DNA of 64,000 nucleotides from Pseudomonas brassicacearum subsp. neoaurantiaca (GTDB taxonomy: Bacteria; Pseudomonadota; Gammaproteobacteria; Pseudomonadales; Pseudomonadaceae): assembly GCF_013608025.1 (NCBI RefSeq), contig NZ_VDLV01000033.1, positions 186,001 through 250,000 of the forward strand. Direction: 5' to 3'. Position numbers and translations under genes: made by a program. The number at the start of each line of letters is the position of its first letter. Position 1 is the stretch's first letter. Shown here one piece after another: positions 60,163 through 64,000 of the stretch. The notes under the pieces were generated by a model. It was not told the DNA's origin, did not search any database, and saw only the letters and a list, made by a program, of their open reading frames with translations.

Positions 60163-60840
60163 TCAGTCGTCGCGCGCGCCGCCGAAATAGGCACAACCGC
60201 GCTGGACCTGGCCATTGACCCGCAACTCCGCAGTCATGTGTTGCACGCTGCCGGACTTACTGTCGACACAGCGCGCAGGCGTGACCCAGAGCTCGACTTT
60301 CTGGCCGTTGGCCTCGGTGCCAAGGTTGAAGCGGCCGTCGCCCAGTTGCTCCTCGACGTAAGGCACCGCCAGCGGCGATTGGCCTTCGCGATCGAGGACC
60401 AGGCCTTTGCCGGTGGCCGTGAGGGTCCATTCTGGGCTGTGGCCCGTTGCGCGCAGAATCACGCGCTTGAAGTCAGCGTCGTCGCAAGCGGTCCCCGAAG
60501 GTTCCAGACGATACAGTTGCTCCACATCCAACTGGCTGCCGGTACCGGCCGACGGGCTGGAAACGATGCGGCCGCGCAGGTCGGCGAACAACTTGCCGCT
60601 ATCATCCGCCAAGGTGGCGGCTTGTTGCAGGACGCTGGTGCCGCCGGTGTCATTGATAATATAGCGGCGCTGTTCCTGGCATGGCTGGAACACCAGCTTT
60701 CCATCCGCCGCCGTCAGTTCGCCTTGCATACGCGTCTGCCCGGCATGGGACGCGCTCTGGCGCGGGGCTTCGAGCAACTGGCAGCCGCCGAACAGCGGGA
60801 AAAGGGCGACAAACAACAGGGAACGAGCGGCACGCATCAT
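60163..60840 (-). CDS. COG3650-type lipoprotein
   Basis: A 225-residue lipoprotein (FGGC, Cys20). After a short linker, a beta-rich domain (GKLVFQPCQEQRRYIINDTG) and a second part (KVELWVTPARCVDSKSG, then NGQVQRGCAYFGGARDD) carry cysteines that could pair. The CxxCF-like end fits the COG3650 predicted lipoproteins. I start at ATG 60840, where GGAGA lies 5 bp upstream; ATG 60855 is unsupported. Function unknown. Confidence 0.78.
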   Translation of the reverse strand: MMRAARSLLFVALFPLFGGCQLLEAPRQSASHAGQTRMQGELTAADGKLVFQPCQEQRRYIINDTGGTSVLQQAATLADDSGKLFADLRGRIVSSPSAGTGSQLDVEQLYRLEPSGTACDDADFKRVILRATGHSPEWTLTATGKGLVLDREGQSPLAVPYVEEQLGDGRFNLGTEANGQKVELWVTPARCVDSKSGSVQHMTAELRVNGQVQRGCAYFGGARDD

Positions 60841-60897
60841 TGGGTCTCCAGACAAGTGCCGCCACGTTACTCAGACTGATCCATCATCACAAGGGGG

Positions 60898-61497
60898 TTA
60901 GCCCACGTGAAAGGTCTGTCCGGTTTGTAGGCCTTCGACACTCTTGGCGTAGGCCAATGCCACTTCCGCTGCGGGAACCGGCTTGTAGCCACGGAAGTAC
61001 GGCGCATATTTATCCATGGCTTCCAGCAGCACGTTCGGACTCACCGAATTGATCCGCAGCCCTCGTGGCAATTCGATTGCCGCCGCGCGCACGAAACTGT
61101 CGAGGGCGCCGTTCACCAGGGCTGCCGAGGCGCCGCTTTTGATCGGGTCGTGGCTGAGTACGCCAGTAGTGAATGTGAAGGATGCACCGTCGTTGGCAAA
61201 TTCGCGGCCGATCAGCAGCAGGTTCACCTGACCCATCAGTTTGTCTTTCAAACCGAGGGCGAAGCTTTCTTCAGTCATGTCGGACAAGGGCGCGAAGGTG
61301 ACATTGCCCGCGGCACAGATCAGCGCGTCGAAGCGTCCGGTCTTTTCGAACAGGGCGCGGATCGAGGCGCTGTCGCTGATGTCCACCTGAACGTCACCGC
61401 TGTGTCGGCCGATGCGCACGATTTCGTGGCGGGGCGATAACTCGTTATCGATGGCTGAACCGATGGTGCCGTTGGCGCCGATCAACAGGATTTTCAT
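60898..61497 (-). CDS. Short-chain dehydrogenase-fold protein lacking the YxxxK dyad
   Basis: A 199-residue Rossmann protein beginning MKILLIGANGTIGSAIDNEL (nucleotide-binding GxxGxxG). The NNAG-like segment reads ICAAGNV. In the active-site region, where SDRs have S-x(n)-Y-x-x-x-K, it reads KSGASAALVNGALDSF, with no Tyr/Lys pair. It may use another mechanism or only bind nucleotides. Divergent from the LysR gene at 61603, which probably controls it. Confidence 0.82.
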   Translation of the reverse strand: MKILLIGANGTIGSAIDNELSPRHEIVRIGRHSGDVQVDISDSASIRALFEKTGRFDALICAAGNVTFAPLSDMTEESFALGLKDKLMGQVNLLLIGREFANDGASFTFTTGVLSHDPIKSGASAALVNGALDSFVRAAAIELPRGLRINSVSPNVLLEAMDKYAPYFRGYKPVPAAEVALAYAKSVEGLQTGQTFHVG

Positions 61498-61580
61498 GGG
61501 CTGTACCTCAGTGGGGTTGAACGAGGTTGAAGTCTAGAGTGGATTTTCCTGGGGATAAGCGTGCTAATGGGAAACCTTTG

Positions 61581-61596
61581 GTTTTCATTTGGAAAC
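61581..61596. promoter_or_regulatory. Candidate LysR operator between SDR and LysR genes
   Basis: GTTTTCATTTGGAAAC is an imperfect inverted repeat 6 bp before the LysR ATG; GGAAAC also occurs just upstream, giving overlapping dyads. Autoregulation is an inference. Confidence 0.4.
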
Positions 61597-61602
61597 AATC
61601 CA

Positions 61603-62511
61603 ATGAGCGAAATAGACGACCTCGCCGCGTTTGCCGTGCTGGTGGAGGCTGGCAGTTTCACCTTGGCGGCGCAGCAGTTGGGGTGCAGCAAGGGGCAACT
61701 GTCCAAGCGCATCAGTCTTCTGGAGGAACGGTTTTCGGTGCTGCTGCTCCAGCGCACGACACGGCGCTTGAGCCTCACTGCGGCGGGCGCTGCATTGTTG
61801 CCTCAGGCCCAGGCGTTGCTGGTCCAAGTGGAAAGGGCGCGTCAGGCATTGGCGCGCTTGAAAGGCGAAGTTTCCGGGCCGGTGCGTATGACGGTTCCGG
61901 TTTCGTTGGGTGAAACCTTCTTCGAGGGGCTGCTTACCGAGTTTGCCCTGGCCTATCCCGACGTGCAGATCGAGCTGGAGCTCAATAATGGCTATCGCGA
62001 TCTGTCCCGCGATGGCTTTGACCTGGCGATCCGCTCCGATGCGGCGATCGATGAGCGATTGGTGGCTCGTCCGTTGCTGGCCTGGCATGAAATGACCTGC
62101 GCCAGTCCGGCTTATCTGGAGCGCTACGGCGAGCCGCAAACGCCCCAGGCCTTGGCGGAGCATAAGTGCTTGCTCAACAGTCACTACAGCGGACGGGAGG
62201 AGTGGCTGTATCACCAGCAACATGAACTGCTACGGGTGCGAGTGTCCGGGCCGTTTGCCAGTAACCATTACAGCCTGTTGAAAAAAGCCGCTCTGGCGGG
62301 GGCTGGAATTGCCCGTTTGCCGTCTTACCTGCTCAACGAGGAGTTGGCCGATGGACGGCTGCGCTGGCTGCTGCGTGATTTCCAGACCCGGCGTATGCCG
62401 ATGTATCTGGTGCACCCGTACCAAGGCGGATTACCCAAGCGGACGCAAGTGCTGGCCGATTATTTGATTGAGTGGTTCAAGAGGAGCGGGGAGGCGTTGG
62501 ATCGGTTGTAG
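61603..62511 (+). CDS. LysR-family transcriptional regulator
   Basis: A 302-residue LysR regulator: N-terminal helix-turn-helix (LAAFAVLVEAGSFTLAAQQLG, then SKRISLLEERFSVLLLQRTT) and an effector-binding domain (GEVSGPVRMTVPVSLGETFF onward). ATG 61603 starts the usual MSEIDDLAAFAVLVEAGS; the earlier TTG/ATG region at 61561 is promoter. It is of the AaeR/DhcR-like group with unknown inducer. The divergent SDR-fold gene is the likely target. Confidence 0.9.
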   Translation: MSEIDDLAAFAVLVEAGSFTLAAQQLGCSKGQLSKRISLLEERFSVLLLQRTTRRLSLTAAGAALLPQAQALLVQVERARQALARLKGEVSGPVRMTVPVSLGETFFEGLLTEFALAYPDVQIELELNNGYRDLSRDGFDLAIRSDAAIDERLVARPLLAWHEMTCASPAYLERYGEPQTPQALAEHKCLLNSHYSGREEWLYHQQHELLRVRVSGPFASNHYSLLKKAALAGAGIARLPSYLLNEELADGRLRWLLRDFQTRRMPMYLVHPYQGGLPKRTQVLADYLIEWFKRSGEALDRL

Positions 62512-62531
62512 CAGTTCCTGACGCTTACCTT

Positions 62532-62563
62532 TTGTGGCGAGGGGATAAATCCCCTCGCCACAA
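62532..62563. repeat. Solo class C REP palindrome
   Basis: TTGTGGCGAGGGGAT, AA, ATCCCCTCGCCACAA: a perfect 15-bp stem with a 2-nt centre. It looks like one REP unit or a collapsed REPIN without spacer. Confidence 0.85.
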
Positions 62564-62587
62564 GGGGCGGCACTTGCGATCGGGGCG

Positions 62588-62616
62588 AAAAAAAACGGCC
62601 CGAAGGCCGTTTTTTT
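62588..62616. terminator. Terminator between LysR and livF
   Basis: ACGGCC, CGAA, GGCCGT flanked by A- and T-runs, usable by both convergent genes. Confidence 0.9.
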
Positions 62617-62629
62617 CATTGCAACAGAC

Positions 62630-63331
62630 TCAACCGCCCAAGTACGCCTCGCGCACTTTCGGGTCGGTCAGCAGCGCTTCACCGGTGCCTTGCATCACCA
62701 CGCGACCGTTCTCCAGCACGTACGCCCGGTCGGCGATTTTCAGCGCCTGGTTGGCGTTCTGCTCCACCAGGAACACCGTCACGCCATCCTTGCGCAGCTG
62801 TTCGATGATGTCGAAGATCTGCTGGATGATGATCGGCGCCAGGCCCAGGGAAGGCTCGTCGAGCAGCAGCAGCTTGGGCTTGCTCATCAGCGCACGACCG
62901 ATGGCGAGCATTTGCTGTTCACCGCCGGACATGGTGCCGCCGCGCTGGTTAAAACGCTCTTTCAGGCGTGGGAAAAGGTGCAGCACCTTGTCCATCTGTT
63001 CCTGGTAGTCGCCCTTGTCGGTGAAGAACCCGCCCATGGCGAGGTTTTCTTCCACGGTCAGTCGGGCAAACACCCGACGACCTTCCGGCACCACCGCGAT
63101 GCTCTTGCGCATGATGCGCGCCGAGTCCTGACCCACCAGTTCCTCACCCATGTAGCGGATGCTGCCGCTGTGGGCCTGGGGCGAACCGCAGAGCGTCATC
63201 AGCAGCGTGGACTTGCCCGCGCCGTTGGCACCGATCAGCGTGACGATTTCGCCTTGGCGGACCTCGACGTTGACGCTGTGCAGGGCCTGGATCTTGCCGT
63301 AGAAGGTGGAAACGTTTTCGAACTGCAGCAT
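62630..63331 (-). CDS. livF: Branched-chain amino-acid ABC transporter ATPase LivF/BraG
   Basis: A 233-residue ATPase. Walker A GANGAGKS (residues 34-41), signature MSGGEQQMLAIGRALM, Walker B LLLLDEPSLGLAP and the His-switch-like VEQNAN are all present. In Pseudomonas the operon order is braCDEFG; this is the last gene, abutting livG with no gap (stop TAA directly followed by ATG). Confidence 0.95.
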   Translation of the reverse strand: MLQFENVSTFYGKIQALHSVNVEVRQGEIVTLIGANGAGKSTLLMTLCGSPQAHSGSIRYMGEELVGQDSARIMRKSIAVVPEGRRVFARLTVEENLAMGGFFTDKGDYQEQMDKVLHLFPRLKERFNQRGGTMSGGEQQMLAIGRALMSKPKLLLLDEPSLGLAPIIIQQIFDIIEQLRKDGVTVFLVEQNANQALKIADRAYVLENGRVVMQGTGEALLTDPKVREAYLGG

Positions 63332-64000
63332 TTACGCTTCCCCCAGGTAGGCTTTGATCACTTCAGGATTGTCGCGGATCTGTTCCGGCGTGCCGTCGGC
63401 CAGGGGCGTGCCCTGGTTGATCACGACGATGTGGTCGGAAATGCTCATGACCAGCTTCATGTCGTGCTCGATCAGCAGCACGGTGACGTTGTGCTCCTCG
63501 CGCAACACGCTGATCAGCGCCTTCAGGTCCTCGGTTTCCTTCGGGTTCAGACCGGCGGCCGGTTCGTCGAGCATGAGGATCCGCGGGCGGGTCATCATGC
63601 AGCGGGCGATTTCCAGGCGCCGTTGTTGACCGTAGGCCAGGGTGCCAGCGGTACGGTTGGCGAACTCGGTGAGGTTGACCTTGTCCAGCCAATACTCGGC
63701 GTACTCCATGGCCTCGCGTTCGCTCTTGCGGAACGACGGGGTCTTGAACAGGCCGGCAAAGAAGTTGGTGTTCAAGTGACGGTGCTGGGCGATCAGCAGG
63801 TTCTCGACCGCCGTCATGTCCTTGAACAGCCGCACGTTCTGGAAGGTCCGCACCACGCCCTTGCGAGCGATGTGGTGGCCGGCCAGGCCCTGGATCGGCT
63901 CGCCATCCAGCAGGATGGTGCCGCCGGTGGGCTGGTAGAAGCCAGTCAGGCAGTTGAACACCGTGGTCTTGCCCGCGCCGTTCGGCCCGATCAAGGCAAC
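63332..64000 (-). CDS. livG: Branched-chain amino-acid ABC transporter ATPase LivG/BraF (partial)
   Basis: The gene runs off the right edge; the window holds its last 222 residues, starting within or just before the Walker A region (VALIGPNGAGKTTVFNCLTG). Signature LAYGQQRRLEIARCMM, Walker B ILMLDEPAAGLNPKE and the His switch LLIEHDMKLV are visible. The true start lies beyond 64000. Co-transcribed with livF. Confidence 0.94.
   Translation of the reverse strand, partial: VALIGPNGAGKTTVFNCLTGFYQPTGGTILLDGEPIQGLAGHHIARKGVVRTFQNVRLFKDMTAVENLLIAQHRHLNTNFFAGLFKTPSFRKSEREAMEYAEYWLDKVNLTEFANRTAGTLAYGQQRRLEIARCMMTRPRILMLDEPAAGLNPKETEDLKALISVLREEHNVTVLLIEHDMKLVMSISDHIVVINQGTPLADGTPEQIRDNPEVIKAYLGEA

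Overview
This 64 kb window is ordinary chromosome from a Pseudomonas of the fluorescens complex. The evidence is high GC, a prophage/tailocin lysis cassette joined to cinA-recA-recX, the erdR-dgkA, finR-fpr, mprF-acvB and ligase-associated DNA-repair gene pairs, and many copies of the REP/REPIN palindromes typical of this lineage. I assign the group, not the species. No complete prophage, integrase, transposase, plasmid or CRISPR array is visible.

Layout. 1-1.1 kb: the end of a phage-like lysis cassette (endolysin, inner spanin, embedded outer-spanin lipoprotein). 1.2-3.3 kb: pncC/cinA, then recA-recX behind a LexA box. 3.3-9.6 kb: a LOG-family protein, two small proteins, tapT, erdR, dgkA, and divergent finR and fpr. 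9.8-16.3 kb: RNA-modification genes (trmO, rimO, and an RsuA/RluF-like protein lacking the catalytic Asp), a GNAT enzyme and kup. 16.4-20.4 kb: mprF-acvB (aminoacyl-phosphatidylglycerol synthesis and turnover). 20.5-21 kb: two initiator tRNA genes, each with its own promoter and terminator. 21-29.7 kb: dinB behind a LexA box, a lipoprotein, proS, ampG, an alkyltransferase-like protein, a DUF481 porin-like protein, a cold-shock protein and dcd.

30-40.6 kb: the four ligase-associated DNA-damage genes (exonuclease, ATP-dependent ligase, Lhr-like helicase, PdeM phosphoesterase), all on the minus strand. They are split by a colinear basic-amino-acid ABC operon in aotJQMOP order, and REP sequence of one family lies at both borders. 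40.8-49.4 kb: a QuiP-like acylase, a cysteine-hydrolase-fold protein with Ser in place of Cys, a four-gene operon holding two SEC-C proteins, two tandem OmpA-like lipoproteins with matching leaders, a collagen-like exported protein and a CopD-family protein. 49.4-64 kb: dinG behind a LexA box, an EstB-type serine hydrolase, an OmpA lipoprotein with an AlgP-like Lys/Ala/Pro tail, pdxH, a SlyB-like lipoprotein, nhaA, a PLP enzyme, a flavoprotein, a lipoprotein, a divergent SDR/LysR pair and the end of a branched-chain amino-acid ABC operon (livG-livF).

Themes. DNA repair and SOS recur: recA, dinB and dinG each carry a CTG-N10-CAG LexA box, alongside recX, the alkyltransferase-like protein and the four-gene repair set. 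The cell envelope is the second theme: seven lipoproteins besides the spanin and the acylase, mprF/acvB and ampG. Fifteen REP-type elements of at least four sequence classes lie between genes, but no REP-associated transposase (RAYT) is in the window. I see no wholly new defence-type system. The best leads are the split repair cluster, the twin OmpA leaders, the two enzymes lacking catalytic residues, and several small unassigned genes.
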